DNA of 64,000 bases from Jiangella alba (GCF_900106035.1 NZ_FNUC01000003.1:2659501-2723500), one strand, 5' to 3'. Positions 1-9,606 are shown, numbered from the stretch's first letter. Notes: a model not told the origin generated them from the sequence alone. Made by a program: numbers and translations.

Positions 1-865
1 CGTCGCGGCCGTGCCAGAACGGCTCGAAGACGTGCGGGAGATCGGCCTCGGGGATGCCGGGACCGTGATCGGTGACGACGACGGCCAGCTCGGGGCCGCG
101 CCGCTCGGCCGCGACCGAGACCACCGAGCCGGACGGGGCGTGGCGGACGGCGTTGTCGACGAGGTTGGCGACCGCCCGGCGCACCGTGGCGTCGTCGACC
201 GCGCCGACCAGCGTCGGCGGCGCCGTGACCACCACCGACACCTCGCGCTGCGCCGCCAGCACGCGGGCGTCGTCGGCCACGGCGCGGGCCAGGGCGGCGA
301 CGTCGGCCGGGTGGCGGTCGATCGTGCGGGCTCGGCCCCGGGCGTCGACCAGCAGCTCGTCGATGACCGCGCGCAGCCGGGTGGCGGCCCGGCCGGAGCG
401 TTCGAGCCCTTCGCGGTACACCTCGAGCGTCGGCCGCGGGTGGGCGAGCAGCACCTCGGCGTTGGTCGCCAGCACCGACAGCGGGATGCGCAGCTCGTGG
501 CTGGTCTCCTCGATCAGCCGCCGCTGGGCGTCGGCCGCATGCTGGAGCCGGGCGTACATGTGCTCGTACCGCCGCACCGCCCGCCCGGCCCACCACCACG
601 ACAGCGACGCCGCGGCCGGGGCGAGCGCCAGCGCCGTGGCGGTGATCCACGGCGGCCAGGTGATGGACGAGTCGGTGGTGATCTCGACGCCGTTGACCAC
701 CTCGGTGGTGGTGTCGTACTCGGTGGCGATGGTGACGCCGAACAGCAGCAGCACCGGCATGTAGATGGCGAGGAACCCGGCCACCGCCAGCCGCGCCCGC
801 AGCGACCACCACGGGCGGCTCGCGGGGCTGACCGCGGCACGCTGCCACCGCCACGGCCGGCTCAC
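1..865 (-). CDS. Sensor histidine kinase, C-terminus cut by window edge
   Basis: This is a membrane histidine kinase partnered with the adjacent response regulator. Reading the minus strand from the GTG at 865, residues about 25-48 form a first membrane segment, a short extracellular loop follows, and residues about 70-95 form a second segment. The dimerisation box has SHELR with the phosphorylated His near residue 123. The N box (NLVDNAVRHA) and the G1 box (DHGPGIPE) are visible before the frame runs off position 1, so the last part of the ATPase domain is missing here. The GTG start overlaps the response-regulator stop as GTGA, which implies translational coupling. The sensed signal cannot be read from the sequence; the short loop suggests a small or membrane-borne stimulus. 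Confidence 0.93.
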   Translation of the reverse strand, partial: MSRPWRWQRAAVSPASRPWWSLRARLAVAGFLAIYMPVLLLFGVTIATEYDTTTEVVNGVEITTDSSITWPPWITATALALAPAAASLSWWWAGRAVRRYEHMYARLQHAADAQRRLIEETSHELRIPLSVLATNAEVLLAHPRPTLEVYREGLERSGRAATRLRAVIDELLVDARGRARTIDRHPADVAALARAVADDARVLAAQREVSVVVTAPPTLVGAVDDATVRRAVANLVDNAVRHAPSGSVVSVAAERRGPELAVVVTDHGPGIPEADLPHVFEPFWHGRD

Positions 866-1533
866 GGCGCCGCCCGCAGGACGTAGCCGACGCCGGTGAC
901 GGTGTCGATGATGGGTGGGTCGCCGAGCTTGCGGCGCAGCCGGCTGAGGATGACCCGCACCGAGGTGGTGAACGGGTCGGCGTTGACGTCCCACACGTGC
1001 TCGAGCAGCTGTTCGGCGGACAGCACCTCGCCGGGATGGTGCATGAAGTAGCGCAGCAGCGAGAACTCGCGCGCTGTGAGCCGCAGGTCGGCGTCGCCGC
1101 GCCAGGCCCGGTGCGCCGCGAGGTCGAGGCCGAGGTCGCCGAACCGCAGCGTCGCGCCGGTCTCGTCGGAGCGACGGCCCAGCGCCCGGACCCGCGCCAC
1201 CAGCTCGGCGAAGTGGAACGGCTTGACGAGGTAGTCGTCGGCGCCGCCGTCGAGCCCGGCGACGCGGTCGGCGACGGCGTCGCGGGCGGTCAGCACCAGC
1301 GTGCGCCGCGGCCGCCGCAGGACGGGATCGGCGCCGAGGCGGCGCAGCAGCTCGAGCCCGTCGCCGTCGGGCAGGCCGAGGTCGAGGCAGGCGACGTCGT
1401 AGACGGTGGTGGTCAGCAGCTCCTCCGCCGCGGCCGCGGTGCCGGCGTGGTCGACGGCGTACGACTCGTTGCGCAGCCCCAGCGCCACGACGTCGGCGAG
1501 GTCGGCGTCGTCTTCGACCAGCAGGATCCGCAT
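862..1533 (-). CDS. OmpR/PhoB-family response regulator
   Basis: This 223-aa DNA-binding response regulator has an N-terminal receiver domain (residues 1-115) with the acidic pocket EDD at 7-9, the phospho-acceptor Asp near residue 51 in ACLDLGLPDGDG, and the conserved Lys in LVKPF. The C-terminal winged helix (about 125-223) carries the usual LTAREFSLL and SVRVILSRLRRKLG motifs. The ATG at 1533 starts directly at the receiver domain. It lies 2 nt after the stop of the serine hydrolase and overlaps the histidine kinase start, so the three genes form one operon. Direct repeats near 3211-3227 upstream of the operon are a plausible binding site, which would mean autoregulation. Confidence 0.95.
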   Translation of the reverse strand: MRILLVEDDADLADVVALGLRNESYAVDHAGTAAAAEELLTTTVYDVACLDLGLPDGDGLELLRRLGADPVLRRPRRTLVLTARDAVADRVAGLDGGADDYLVKPFHFAELVARVRALGRRSDETGATLRFGDLGLDLAAHRAWRGDADLRLTAREFSLLRYFMHHPGEVLSAEQLLEHVWDVNADPFTTSVRVILSRLRRKLGDPPIIDTVTGVGYVLRAAP

Positions 1534-1535
1534 GC

Positions 1536-3185
1536 TCAGCCTCGCCTCGCCGTGACGTCGCCGACCGTGACGGTGTCGTCGCCGAAGGTCACAGCGACGT
1601 CGGGGCCCGCGCCCGCCGGGTCGGACGGCCGGAAACCGTCGCCGTCGGGCGCCAGCGGCACCGACGGCGGATCGGCGCCGACGTCGACGCCGTCGACCCC
1701 GCCCTCGGCGTTCAGCGCGTACCAGGCCAACAGCGGCCCGTCTCCGGTGTCGAGCGTGACGTACGTGCGCAGCTCGCCGTCGGCGAGGACGGTGCCGGCC
1801 GGTTCGAACCCGCCGATCGGGCCGAAGTCGTCGTCCAGCGCGGCGAGCTCCTCGCGGCCGGCGTCGGTCTGGCCCGCCAGCAGCGCCGCGACCGCCCGCT
1901 CGTGCTCGCGGACGGCGCCGGGGTCGGCCGGCGGGAACAACGCCCGGACGGCGTCGGCCCCGCGCGCGGCGATGCGCAGGCCGTCGTCGTCGCTCACCAG
2001 GTACGCACCTCCAGTGTCGAGCCGGTAGTCGCCGACGATAGCCGCGGCGACGGCGGGATCGACGGTGCCGCCCTGGACGTCGGGCGCCGGGATGGGCTCG
2101 CCCGCGGCCAGCGCCGGCCCGATGGCCTCGACCAGCTCTTCGGCGGTGACCTCCGGGCCGTTGGACGCGACCGCCAGCACCCGCTCGCCGTCGGGGATCC
2201 ACACCACCATGGCCTCGTGGCCGACGTCGCCGCCCCCGCCGGCCGAGGCCAGGAACGGCACGCCGAACGCCGCCGCGTCGTAGGCCACCCAGCCCGGTGT
2301 CTCGGCCGCGCCGTCGCCGAGGTCGACCTGCGGGGTCGCGATGGTCCGCGTCGCCTCGTCCGACACGACCCCGCCGGTGAACAGCGACCGCGTCCAGGCG
2401 GCGAGGTCGGGCATGCTCATGGCCAGCGCGCCGTTGCCGTCGAGCGCCCAGTGCGGTCCGGCGAAGTCGCCCGCCGCCCCGGTGCTGCCGTCGTCGAGGT
2501 ACCCGACGGCGCGGTCGCCGCGTGCGGCCGGCGAGCCGTCCCAGAAGCCCGCCGACGGCAGGCCGCGCAGGATGCGGGTGGCCGCGTGCTCGCGGTAGCT
2601 CCCGGTGACCTCCTCGACGACCAGCGCCAGCAGGGTGTAGCCGGCGTTGGTGTACAGATAGTCGGTGCCCGGCGGGAAGGCCGGCTGCATGGCGCCGACG
2701 GCCGCCAGCGCGTCGTCGCGGCTCAGCGGCTGGTGGTCGGCGCCGGCCGAGCCGTTCAGCCCGCTGGTGTGCACCAGCAGCTGCCGCAGCGTGGCGTCGG
2801 CGGCCGGGCCGCGCAGCTCCGGCAGGTGGTCGCCGGCGCGGTCGTCGAGCGCCAGCCGGCCGTCGTCGGCGAGGTCGAGGACGGCGGCCGCGGTGAACGC
2901 CTTGGTGACCGACCCGATGGCGAACACGGTGTCGGCGGTGTTGGGGCGCTCGGCCGCGCGGTCGGCGCTGCCGTAGCCGGCCTGGCACACCGGCTCGCCG
3001 GCCGCGGTGACGGAGACCGCGCCGCTGAACCCGGCCTCGGCCCACGCGTCGAGCGCGGCATCGAGCTGCGGGTCACACGCCGACGATGCCGACGGCGACG
3101 GCGCAGCGGGCGACTCGACGTCGGACGTGCAGGCGGCGAGCAGCACCGCGGCGGCCACGGCGACACCCAAGAGCAATCTGGTCAT
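1536..3185 (-). CDS. Lipoprotein serine hydrolase, class C beta-lactamase family
   Basis: This 549-aa secreted lipoprotein has an N-terminal signal with lipobox LLAAC (Cys about 19), followed by a Ser/Pro/Ala linker. The catalytic domain has the SVTK motif (Ser about 92, Lys about 95), the second motif YTN (about 178-180) and a likely third motif in the GGGGDVGHEAM stretch. The family includes D-Ala-D-Ala carboxypeptidases, esterases and beta-lactamases, so the substrate is not decided. About 180 residues follow the catalytic domain, as in peptidase S12 proteins with C-terminal beta domains. It is the first gene of an operon with the response regulator and kinase. A cell-envelope role sensed by the two-component system is an inference from that arrangement. 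Confidence 0.88.
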   Translation of the reverse strand: MTRLLLGVAVAAAVLLAACTSDVESPAAPSPSASSACDPQLDAALDAWAEAGFSGAVSVTAAGEPVCQAGYGSADRAAERPNTADTVFAIGSVTKAFTAAAVLDLADDGRLALDDRAGDHLPELRGPAADATLRQLLVHTSGLNGSAGADHQPLSRDDALAAVGAMQPAFPPGTDYLYTNAGYTLLALVVEEVTGSYREHAATRILRGLPSAGFWDGSPAARGDRAVGYLDDGSTGAAGDFAGPHWALDGNGALAMSMPDLAAWTRSLFTGGVVSDEATRTIATPQVDLGDGAAETPGWVAYDAAAFGVPFLASAGGGGDVGHEAMVVWIPDGERVLAVASNGPEVTAEELVEAIGPALAAGEPIPAPDVQGGTVDPAVAAAIVGDYRLDTGGAYLVSDDDGLRIAARGADAVRALFPPADPGAVREHERAVAALLAGQTDAGREELAALDDDFGPIGGFEPAGTVLADGELRTYVTLDTGDGPLLAWYALNAEGGVDGVDVGADPPSVPLAPDGDGFRPSDPAGAGPDVAVTFGDDTVTVGDVTARRG

Positions 3186-3191
3186 GTGGCG

Positions 3192-3227
3192 ACAGTAGGA
3201 AGGAGGCCGCGAACAGGATGTGAACAG
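3192..3227 (-). promoter_or_regulatory. Probable promoter and response-regulator direct repeats
   Basis: On the minus strand a -10-like TACTGT (3192-3197) lies 6 nt before the ATG at 3185, so the transcript may be leaderless. Upstream, GAACAG occurs twice on the plus strand (3211-3216 and 3222-3227) with an 11-bp period, the spacing typical of tandem OmpR-family binding sites, and it covers the -35 position. Assignment to the linked response regulator is inference. Confidence 0.45.
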
Positions 3228-3228
3228 A

Positions 3229-4782
3229 TCAGGACTCGAGGAAGTCCCGGATCGCCGTGACCACCGCGGGCAGGTCGGCGGCGTCCGGAAGGTGGTAGGC
3301 GCCGTCCAGCGGCACCAGGTGCGCGTGCGGGAGGGCGGTGGCCAGCTGGCGGGCGCCGGCGAAGGGGACGACGCGGTCGTGGTTGTAGTGCAGGACCAGC
3401 GCGGGCGCGACGACCTGCGGCAGCAGCGCGGTGACGTCGATGTCGTAGACGGCGTCCAGGTAACCGGCGGCCACCTCGCGGGGCGCCGAGTCGCGCAGCA
3501 CCTGGGCGAGGTGGAAGGCGGCGGCGTCGGAGGCTCCCGGGCGGTACAGGTCGGCCATCAGGCGGGAACCGAGGCCCCAGTGGGCGCGGACCAGGTCGAC
3601 CAGCGTGCGGTTGAGCTCGGTGTGGGTGAACGCGGACGGCCCGCTGGCATAGGTGCCGAGGAAGATCAGGCGGTCGACCAGGTCCGGGTGGCGGGCGGCG
3701 CAGGCGATGGCCACCGGGCCCGCCTGCGACATGGCTAGCAGGCTGGCCCGGCCGCCGATGCGGCGGACCACGGCGGCCAGTTCGGTGACGCTGGCCTCCA
3801 GGCCGTAGTCGCCGGGGACGCCGCCGCGGGAAAGACCCGTGCCGTACCGGTCGTACAGGGTTAGGCGGGTGTGCCCGGCCAGGCGCTGCAGGAGCGACGA
3901 GCGCGGGTCGCGGCCGGAGGCGATCACCTCGATGCTGGAGACCCAGGCGGGCAGCGCGATCAGCGGCGGGCCGGCGCCGATCTGGGCGTACGCGATCGTG
4001 CGGTCGCCGGCGGCGGTGTAGCGGGCCCGCAGGCCGGCGAGCGGCGGCGGCCCCGCGACGGTGCCGGGGACCTCGTGCCGGAGGATCTCCCGCTCCAGCC
4101 GCTGGATCGGCTCGGACGGCTCCAGGCCGAGCTCGTCGGCCAGCTGCTCCTTGTAGTCGCGGTAGCTCTGCAGCGCGTCGGCGTGGCGGCCGAGGTCGTA
4201 CAGCGCGCGCATCAGGAGTGCGCGGCCGCGTTCCCGCAGCGGGTGCTCGGCCACGAACGGTTCCAGGGACGGGAGCGTCTCGGCCGGCCGGTCGCACTCC
4301 AGCAGCGCGGCGGCTCGCGCCTCGACCGCCGTCAGCCGCGCTTCGGTCAGCCGGATCGCCGCCAGCCTCGCCACGTCGGTGTCGGCGAACTCGGCGTAGG
4401 CGGCGCCGCGCCACAGCCCGAGCGCGTCGTCGAGCAGGTCGACGGTCGTGGCCGGCGGCGCCTGCCGCGCCTGTTCCAGCAGGTCCTCGAATCGGACGGC
4501 GTCGATCTCCACCGTGTCCGGCCGCAGCGCGTAGCCGGGTGGACGGGTGGCCAGCACGTCCGGGCCGAGCATCCGGCGCAGCCGCGAGACGAGGCTGTGC
4601 AGCGCGCTCACCGGATCGGCGGGTGGCTCGTCGCCCCACAGCAGATCGGCCAGCCGATCGGCCGAGACGACCTCACCGGAGCGAGCCAGCAGCGCGGCCA
4701 GCAGGGCACGCTGACGGTGGCTGAGCGGAAGCGGCTCGTCGGCGTCGACCACCTCGACCGACCCGAGCACCCAGACCTTCAT
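3229..4782 (-). CDS. SARP/BTAD-type transcription factor fused to alpha/beta hydrolase
   Basis: This 517-aa protein joins a regulator and an enzyme fold. Residues 1-90 are an OmpR-like winged helix of the SARP type (MKVWVLG start, SRLRRMLG). Residues about 95-240 are a helical BTAD domain ending in YRDYKEQLADELGLEPS. Residues about 265-517 are an alpha/beta hydrolase with DRYGTGLS, a nucleophile-elbow-like AMSQAG (Ser about 352), a late Asp in NHDRVV and a final His in GAYHLPD. SARP proteins commonly activate nearby secondary-metabolism genes; the hydrolase may sense or hydrolyse a small ligand. The ATG at 4782 is chosen because it begins the wHTH; an upstream in-frame start would add 15 residues. 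It follows the methyltransferase by 58 bp and may share its transcript. Confidence 0.87.
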   Translation of the reverse strand: MKVWVLGSVEVVDADEPLPLSHRQRALLAALLARSGEVVSADRLADLLWGDEPPADPVSALHSLVSRLRRMLGPDVLATRPPGYALRPDTVEIDAVRFEDLLEQARQAPPATTVDLLDDALGLWRGAAYAEFADTDVARLAAIRLTEARLTAVEARAAALLECDRPAETLPSLEPFVAEHPLRERGRALLMRALYDLGRHADALQSYRDYKEQLADELGLEPSEPIQRLEREILRHEVPGTVAGPPPLAGLRARYTAAGDRTIAYAQIGAGPPLIALPAWVSSIEVIASGRDPRSSLLQRLAGHTRLTLYDRYGTGLSRGGVPGDYGLEASVTELAAVVRRIGGRASLLAMSQAGPVAIACAARHPDLVDRLIFLGTYASGPSAFTHTELNRTLVDLVRAHWGLGSRLMADLYRPGASDAAAFHLAQVLRDSAPREVAAGYLDAVYDIDVTALLPQVVAPALVLHYNHDRVVPFAGARQLATALPHAHLVPLDGAYHLPDAADLPAVVTAIRDFLES

Positions 4783-4840
4783 GCGGCGCGTCCCTGGCAG
4801 CTGGCAGTGATGCGCCGATGCTCCCACGCGACGACGGCCG

Positions 4841-5458
4841 CTAGCGAGTGGCCGTGCCCACGATCTGGGGGTTGATCGGCAGGAACGCCGACCGCAGGCG
4901 GTAGCGCTGGACGTCGACGGAGCTGAAGCCGGCGGCGCGGATGGTGTGTTCGGTGTCGCGCCGGACGTCGCAGCCCTCGAAGCACCAGTGCCAGGGCCGG
5001 GCGGTCAGCCGTTGCAGCCGCCCGTAGCCGCCGCCGGCGCGTACGTGCTCGACGAACAGCAGCCGCCCGCCGGGCCGCAGCACCCGCCGGGCCTCGTCCA
5101 CGGCCGCGACCGGATCGGGCACCGTGCACAGCACCAGCGTGCTCACCACGGCGTCCACAGCGGCATCGGGCAGCGCCATCCGTTCGGCACTCCCGAGGCG
5201 GAGCTCCAGGGAGATGCCGTGGCGACGGGCGGCGGCCCGGAGCGGGCCGTGCATGTGGACGTTCGGCTCGATGGCCAGCAGCCGGGTGCCGGGCCGGTAG
5301 TAGCGCAGGTTGGCGCCCGTGCCAGGGCCGATCTCCACGATCTGGTCGGGCAGGTCCGCGAACAGGGCCCGCTTCCGTTCGCCGAGCAGCGCCTGCGCGT
5401 AGCGGTCGGCCGCGCGCAGCGTGGCGGCGTTCAGGCGCCCCCGGATCGGGTTGTTCAT
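4841..5458 (-). CDS. Class I SAM-dependent methyltransferase
   Basis: This 205-aa protein is a compact Rossmann-fold methyltransferase. Motif I is VEIGPGTGANLRYY (about residue 42), the acidic residue after beta-2 is in LLAIEPN, and LRPGGRLLFVEHV is the typical post-motif strand. The acceptor substrate cannot be told. The ATG at 5458 overlaps the stop of the upstream alpha/beta hydrolase (ATGA), and the SARP-hydrolase gene follows by 58 bp, so these three are likely one transcript. Similar proteins are often annotated as Methyltransf_11 or UbiE-like. Confidence 0.9.
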   Translation of the reverse strand: MNNPIRGRLNAATLRAADRYAQALLGERKRALFADLPDQIVEIGPGTGANLRYYRPGTRLLAIEPNVHMHGPLRAAARRHGISLELRLGSAERMALPDAAVDAVVSTLVLCTVPDPVAAVDEARRVLRPGGRLLFVEHVRAGGGYGRLQRLTARPWHWCFEGCDVRRDTEHTIRAAGFSSVDVQRYRLRSAFLPINPQIVGTATR

Positions 5459-6348
5459 GCCGCCTCGATCCCACTGGCGAACGCGCCGATCAGGGCGTTC
5501 ACCTCGGCGGGCCGGGTGACCTGCGGGCAGTGGCCCGCACCCGGCAGCGAGGTGACGACGGTGCCCAGCGCCGCGGCGAGCGCGGCCGACCACGCGGGCG
5601 GTACGACGGCGTCGCGGTCGCCGTGGATCACGAGGACCGGGCAGTTGATCCGCCCCGCCAGGGCGCGCAGCTCGGCGGCCCGGCCGGCGGCCGACCGGCC
5701 CGAGCGGGCCGAGCGGGCGGTGACGCCGGCGGCGAGCACGTCGGGCGTGGTGTCCAGCGCCATCCGGACTCCGTCCGCCCGGGTCGCGGCCGTGGCCTCC
5801 TCGCCCAGAGCGGTGTCGACGAACCACCGGACGAAGCCGGGGTGGTCGCGCCGCCAGGCCTGCCGGTTGTAGCGGGCCCACCCGTCGTCGCCCGAGGGCT
5901 CGTCGTCGAAGGTCGCGATGGCGCGGACCAGCGGCGCGTCCTCGTCACCGGTGAGATCGATCGTCGCGGAGATCAGCACCAGCCCGGCCACCCGGTCCGG
6001 ACGCAGCGCGGCGATCAGGTAGGCGACCAGTCCGCCGAGGGAGTTGCCGACGAGCACGGCCCGGGCGGTTCCGGCCGCGTCCAGCACCGCGAGCGCGTCG
6101 GCCACCAGCTCCTCGATCCGGTGGCGCTCCGGTTCGGCCGGCCGGTCCGACCGGCCGCTCCCCCGGGCGTCGTACGACAGGCAGCGGAGCCGGTCGCCCA
6201 GCCCGTCACGCTGCGCGGCCCACAGCCCGCTGCCGGCGATCATCCAGGCCGGCAGCAGGAGCAGGGCGGGTTCGCCCTGCCCCACCTGCTCGTACGCGAT
6301 CCCGACACCATCGCGCTCCACCCGGCCCTGCTCTCTTCGCAGCATCAT
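5455..6348 (-). CDS. Alpha/beta-fold hydrolase
   Basis: This 297-aa soluble hydrolase has an oxyanion-region strand LLLLPAW, the DARGSGRSDRP turn, the nucleophile elbow GNSLGG (Ser about 103), an acid in VIHGDRDAVVP and the catalytic His in GAGHCPQ. The triad therefore looks complete. Its LLPAW segment resembles the LPAW segment in the hydrolase half of the neighbouring SARP fusion, so the two hydrolase domains may be related. Two ATGs are adjacent at the start (6348 and 6345). It heads the minus-strand run that continues with the methyltransferase (4-bp overlap). The substrate is unknown. Confidence 0.88.
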   Translation of the reverse strand: MMLRREQGRVERDGVGIAYEQVGQGEPALLLLPAWMIAGSGLWAAQRDGLGDRLRCLSYDARGSGRSDRPAEPERHRIEELVADALAVLDAAGTARAVLVGNSLGGLVAYLIAALRPDRVAGLVLISATIDLTGDEDAPLVRAIATFDDEPSGDDGWARYNRQAWRRDHPGFVRWFVDTALGEEATAATRADGVRMALDTTPDVLAAGVTARSARSGRSAAGRAAELRALAGRINCPVLVIHGDRDAVVPPAWSAALAAALGTVVTSLPGAGHCPQVTRPAEVNALIGAFASGIEAA

Positions 6349-6426
6349 GCGACCACGGTCCCCGGCCCGCCTGTCGCGCCACTGTCATCCGGCTGGCCGC
6401 CGGCTGCCGTAGGCTGGCTGACCGTG

Positions 6427-7251
6427 ATGCGCATCGGCATGGTCGGGACCGAGAGCAGCCACGTCGACCACTTCCTCCGCCTCCTCAACGTCGAGCGGCG
6501 CCACGGCGACGCCCGGGTGGTGGCGCTGTCGGGCGGCGACTCCGAGCGCAACCGCGCGCTCGCGGCGACGGGTGGCGTCGCGACCATCGTCGACGGCCCG
6601 GACGACCTCGTCGGCCGCGTCGACGCGGTGCTGATCTGCTCGCGCGACGGCCGGGCGCACCGGGCCGAGGCGATGCCGCTGATCGAGGCCGGGCTGCCGG
6701 TGTTCGTCGACAAGCCGCTGGCGGCGTCGCAGGCCGACGCACTGGCGATCGTCGACGCGGCGCGGGCGCGCGCGGTGCCGCTGTACGAGGGCTCGGCGCT
6801 GCGCTTCGTCCCGGCGCTCGCCGGACTGTGGGGCGGCCGGCCGCTCGCCGTGCACGTCAGCGGCCCCGCCGACCCGGCCGGGCCGTACGGCGGCCTCTAC
6901 TACTACGGTGTCCATCTCGCCGAGGCCGCGGCCGAGCTGATCGGCGAGCCGGGCGACGCCGGCGACGTCGACGTCCGCACCGGCGACGGCGTCGTCACCG
7001 CGCTCACCACCATCGGCGGCACCCACGTCACGCTGACCTTCCTCGCCGACACGGCGGCGCCGTTCCACGCCACCGTCGTGCGCGCCGACGCCGCCACGGC
7101 CCGCGAGCTGGCGCTGCCGGCCGACTACCTGGCCCCGGTGCTGGACCGGTTCATGACCGTCGCCGAGAAGGGCGCGCCGCCGTCGGACGACGAGGCCGCG
7201 GCCATGGTGGCGCCGGTGGCGCTGCTCGACGCCGTGACGGCACGGCTCTAG
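6427..7251 (+). CDS. Gfo/Idh/MocA-family oxidoreductase
   Basis: This 274-aa protein looks like a short NAD(P)-dependent sugar-type dehydrogenase. The N-terminal Rossmann part starts IGMVGTESSHVDHF, where the usual GxGxxG is replaced, and the family signature EKP appears as VDKPLA near residue 100. The C-terminal half is a beta-sheet substrate domain with GLYYYGVHLAEA, where Tyr and His fill the catalytic positions of the family. An alternative GTG start lies 3 nt earlier. It is divergent from the alpha/beta hydrolase and convergent with rarA. It may contribute to the sugar-like catabolism encoded downstream, but none of the shared operators lies in front of it. Confidence 0.85.
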   Translation: MRIGMVGTESSHVDHFLRLLNVERRHGDARVVALSGGDSERNRALAATGGVATIVDGPDDLVGRVDAVLICSRDGRAHRAEAMPLIEAGLPVFVDKPLAASQADALAIVDAARARAVPLYEGSALRFVPALAGLWGGRPLAVHVSGPADPAGPYGGLYYYGVHLAEAAAELIGEPGDAGDVDVRTGDGVVTALTTIGGTHVTLTFLADTAAPFHATVVRADAATARELALPADYLAPVLDRFMTVAEKGAPPSDDEAAAMVAPVALLDAVTARL

Positions 7252-7261
7252 CGAGCGGCCT

Positions 7262-8611
7262 TCAGGAGCCGCGGACGATGCGGCGCAGCTTGGCGTAGCG
7301 CTCGGCGTAGTCGCGCTCGGCGCCGCGGGTGCCCGGCTCGTAGTACTGCTTGTCGGCGACGGCGTCGGGCGCGTACTGCTGCTCGACGACGCCGCGGGGG
7401 TCGTCGTGGGCGTAGGCGTAGGACGTGCCGTGGCCGAGCTTCTTCGACCCGGCGTAGTGGGAGTCGCGCAGGTGCGGCGGGACCGGTCCGGCCAGCCCGG
7501 CGCGGACGTCGGCGACGGCGGCGCCGATGGCGGTGACCACGCTGTTCGACTTCGGCGCCAGCGCCAGCGCGATGACCACCTGGGCGAGCGTGATCTGCGC
7601 CTCCGGCCAGCCGATCAGCTGGACGGCCTGGGCGCCCGCGACGGCGGTCTGCAGGGCCGTGGGGTCGGCCATGCCGATGTCCTCGCTGGCCAGGATGACC
7701 AGCCGGCGCGCCAGGAACTTCGGGTCCTCGCCGGCCTCGGCCATGCGGGCGAGGTAGTGCAGGCCGGCGTCGACGTCGCTGCCGCGGATGGCCTTGATCA
7801 TGGCGCTGGTGACGTCGTAGTGCTGGTCGCCGTCGCGGTCGTAGCGGACGGCGGCGCGGTCGACGGCCTTCTCGGCGACGTCGAGGGTGATGACGCCGTC
7901 GACGGCTCCCCCGGCGGCCGCCTCGAGATAGGTGAGAGCGCGGCGGGCGTCGCCGCCGGCGAGGCGGAGCAGGTGGTCGTGGGCGTCGTCGTCGATGGTG
8001 ACGGCGCCGTCGAGCCCGCGCTCCTCGGCCAGCGCCCGGCGCATGACCTCGCGGATCGCGTCGTCGTCGAGCGGCTCCAGCGTGAGCAGCAGCGACCGCG
8101 ACAGCAGCGGGCTGATCAGCGCGAAGTAGGGGTTCTCGGTGGTCGCCGCGACCAGCGACACCCACCGGTTCTCGACCCCCGGCAGCAGGGCGTCCTGCTG
8201 GGTCTTGGAGAAGCGGTGCACCTCGTCGACGAACAGGACGGTGCCGGAGCCGGTGCGCACCAGCTCCTTGCGGGCGGTGTCGATGACGGCGCGGACGTCC
8301 TTCACCCCGGCCGTGACGGCGGACAGCTCGACGAACCGGCGCTGGGTGGCCCGGCTGACGACGTAGGCCAGCGTGGTCTTGCCGGTGCCGGGCGGTCCCC
8401 AGAGCACCAGCGCCATCGGCTGGTCGTCCTCGACCAGCCGCCGCAGCGGCGTGCCCGGCCCGAGCAGGTGCTGCTGCCCGACGATCTCGTCGAGCGTGCG
8501 CGGGCGCATGCGCACCGCCAGCGGCTTGCCGGCGATGTCGTCGTCGGCGCCGGACAGCGACCCCGCGGGCACCAACGGCGCGGCGCCGCCGAACAGACCC
8601 TCCTGCTCCAT
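7262..8611 (-). CDS. rarA: Replication-associated recombination protein A, AAA+ ATPase
   Basis: This 449-aa RarA/MgsA protein acts at stalled replication forks. Walker A is GPPGTGKTT, Walker B is [10 protein letters not shown] with a following sensor TENPYF, and the C-terminal MgsA oligomerisation region contains [16 protein letters not shown] and [15 protein letters not shown]. The ATG at 8611 (MEQEGLFGG) is preferred over an upstream GTG 18 nt earlier. The stop is 10 bp from the convergent oxidoreductase stop, and the start is 10 bp after the DapA-like gene, so read-through from the upstream accessory operon is possible. It is a housekeeping gene, often found near aspS and hisS in actinobacteria, and here marks one edge of the accessory block. 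Confidence 0.95.
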   Translation of the reverse strand: MEQEGLFGGAAPLVPAGSLSGADDDIAGKPLAVRMRPRTLDEIVGQQHLLGPGTPLRRLVEDDQPMALVLWGPPGTGKTTLAYVVSRATQRRFVELSAVTAGVKDVRAVIDTARKELVRTGSGTVLFVDEVHRFSKTQQDALLPGVENRWVSLVAATTENPYFALISPLLSRSLLLTLEPLDDDAIREVMRRALAEERGLDGAVTIDDDAHDHLLRLAGGDARRALTYLEAAAGGAVDGVITLDVAEKAVDRAAVRYDRDGDQHYDVTSAMIKAIRGSDVDAGLHYLARMAEAGEDPKFLARRLVILASEDIGMADPTALQTAVAGAQAVQLIGWPEAQITLAQVVIALALAPKSNSVVTAIGAAVADVRAGLAGPVPPHLRDSHYAGSKKLGHGTSYAYAHDDPRGVVEQQYAPDAVADKQYYEPGTRGAERDYAERYAKLRRIVRGS

Positions 8612-8621
8612 GGGACCGACC

Positions 8622-9572
8622 CTAACCACGGACCTGGTCGCGGCACTGCCGCACGACCCGGACCACTTCGTCGCGCTCGGCGTCGTCGAGCTCGGCCGGG
8701 CGGTGCGGGTCGACGGCGAACTCGGCCGGCACGATGCCTTCGTCGGCGGCCAGCCACAGCATGCGCTGGACGTAGCCCTCGTACGGCGGCCGGAACGTCA
8801 CCCGGGCCACCTCGTCGACGATCGCCGACACGTCCAGGAACCGGGCCGCGGCGTCGCGCGCCGACGTGTGCACGGCCGCCGCGAAGGTGTCGACAGCGGC
8901 GACGGTGATCTGCACCGCGGCCGCCGCCAGCCCGACCAGCGCGCCCTCGGCGCCCCACATCAGCGACGCGCCGAACATGCGGTCCTCGCCGCTGAGCACC
9001 AGCAGCCCGCGGGACCGCGCGGCGGCGATGGTCTCCTGGCAGGCGATGGCGTCGTGCAGCCGGGCCGGCTTGAACGCGCAGACCTCGGGGAGGTCCAGCA
9101 CCCGGCCCAGCGTCTCGAGCGGGTGCGGCCGCGTGTAGAGGTCGAACGCCACCAGCGGCAGCCCGGACGCGTCGGCCACGGCCCGGTGGTGCGCGACGAC
9201 GGCGTCGGGCTCGGTCTCGTCGGGCGGGAACACCAGCAGCGCGTCGGCGCCGGCCTGGCCGGCCGCCGCCGCCCACTCGAGGTCGTGCATGCGCCCCTCG
9301 ACGCTGCCGCCGACGCCGGCCAGCACCGGGACGCCCAGCGTGGCGGCGCGGCGGACCAGCTCGGCCTTGGTGGCGACGGACAGGTGGTCGCCGCGCCCGG
9401 TGTGCGCGGCGACGGCCAGCCCACCGGCGCCACCGCGCACCAACTGCCCGAAGTACGCCTCGCAGACCTCCGGGTCGGTGCTGCCGTCGGCCCGCATCGG
9501 GGTCGCCGCCGCGGCCACCAGGGACCACCGCAGCCGTCCGGTCAGCTCCGCAGCACCTCGCGTGTTGGCCAC
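8622..9572 (-). CDS. DapA-family aldolase/lyase, first copy
   Basis: This 316-aa protein belongs to the dihydrodipicolinate synthase/N-acetylneuraminate lyase family, class I aldolases forming a Schiff base with a keto acid. The barrel strand with the likely Schiff-base lysine reads VCAFKPARL, and a Tyr in FDLYTRP may be the conserved tyrosine. It is unlikely to be the biosynthetic DapA because the keto-acid binding motifs diverge and it sits 34 bp after a secreted propeller gene in the same orientation. A second, divergent family member lies at 24.3-25.4 kb. The start is GTG at 9572 with no strong ribosome site, consistent with expression from the upstream operon. Confidence 0.83.
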   Translation of the reverse strand: MANTRGAAELTGRLRWSLVAAAATPMRADGSTDPEVCEAYFGQLVRGGAGGLAVAAHTGRGDHLSVATKAELVRRAATLGVPVLAGVGGSVEGRMHDLEWAAAAGQAGADALLVFPPDETEPDAVVAHHRAVADASGLPLVAFDLYTRPHPLETLGRVLDLPEVCAFKPARLHDAIACQETIAAARSRGLLVLSGEDRMFGASLMWGAEGALVGLAAAAVQITVAAVDTFAAAVHTSARDAAARFLDVSAIVDEVARVTFRPPYEGYVQRMLWLAADEGIVPAEFAVDPHRPAELDDAERDEVVRVVRQCRDQVRG

Positions 9573-9606
9573 CGATGCAGACTACCCATTGTCCGACGGC
9601 CCGCGG

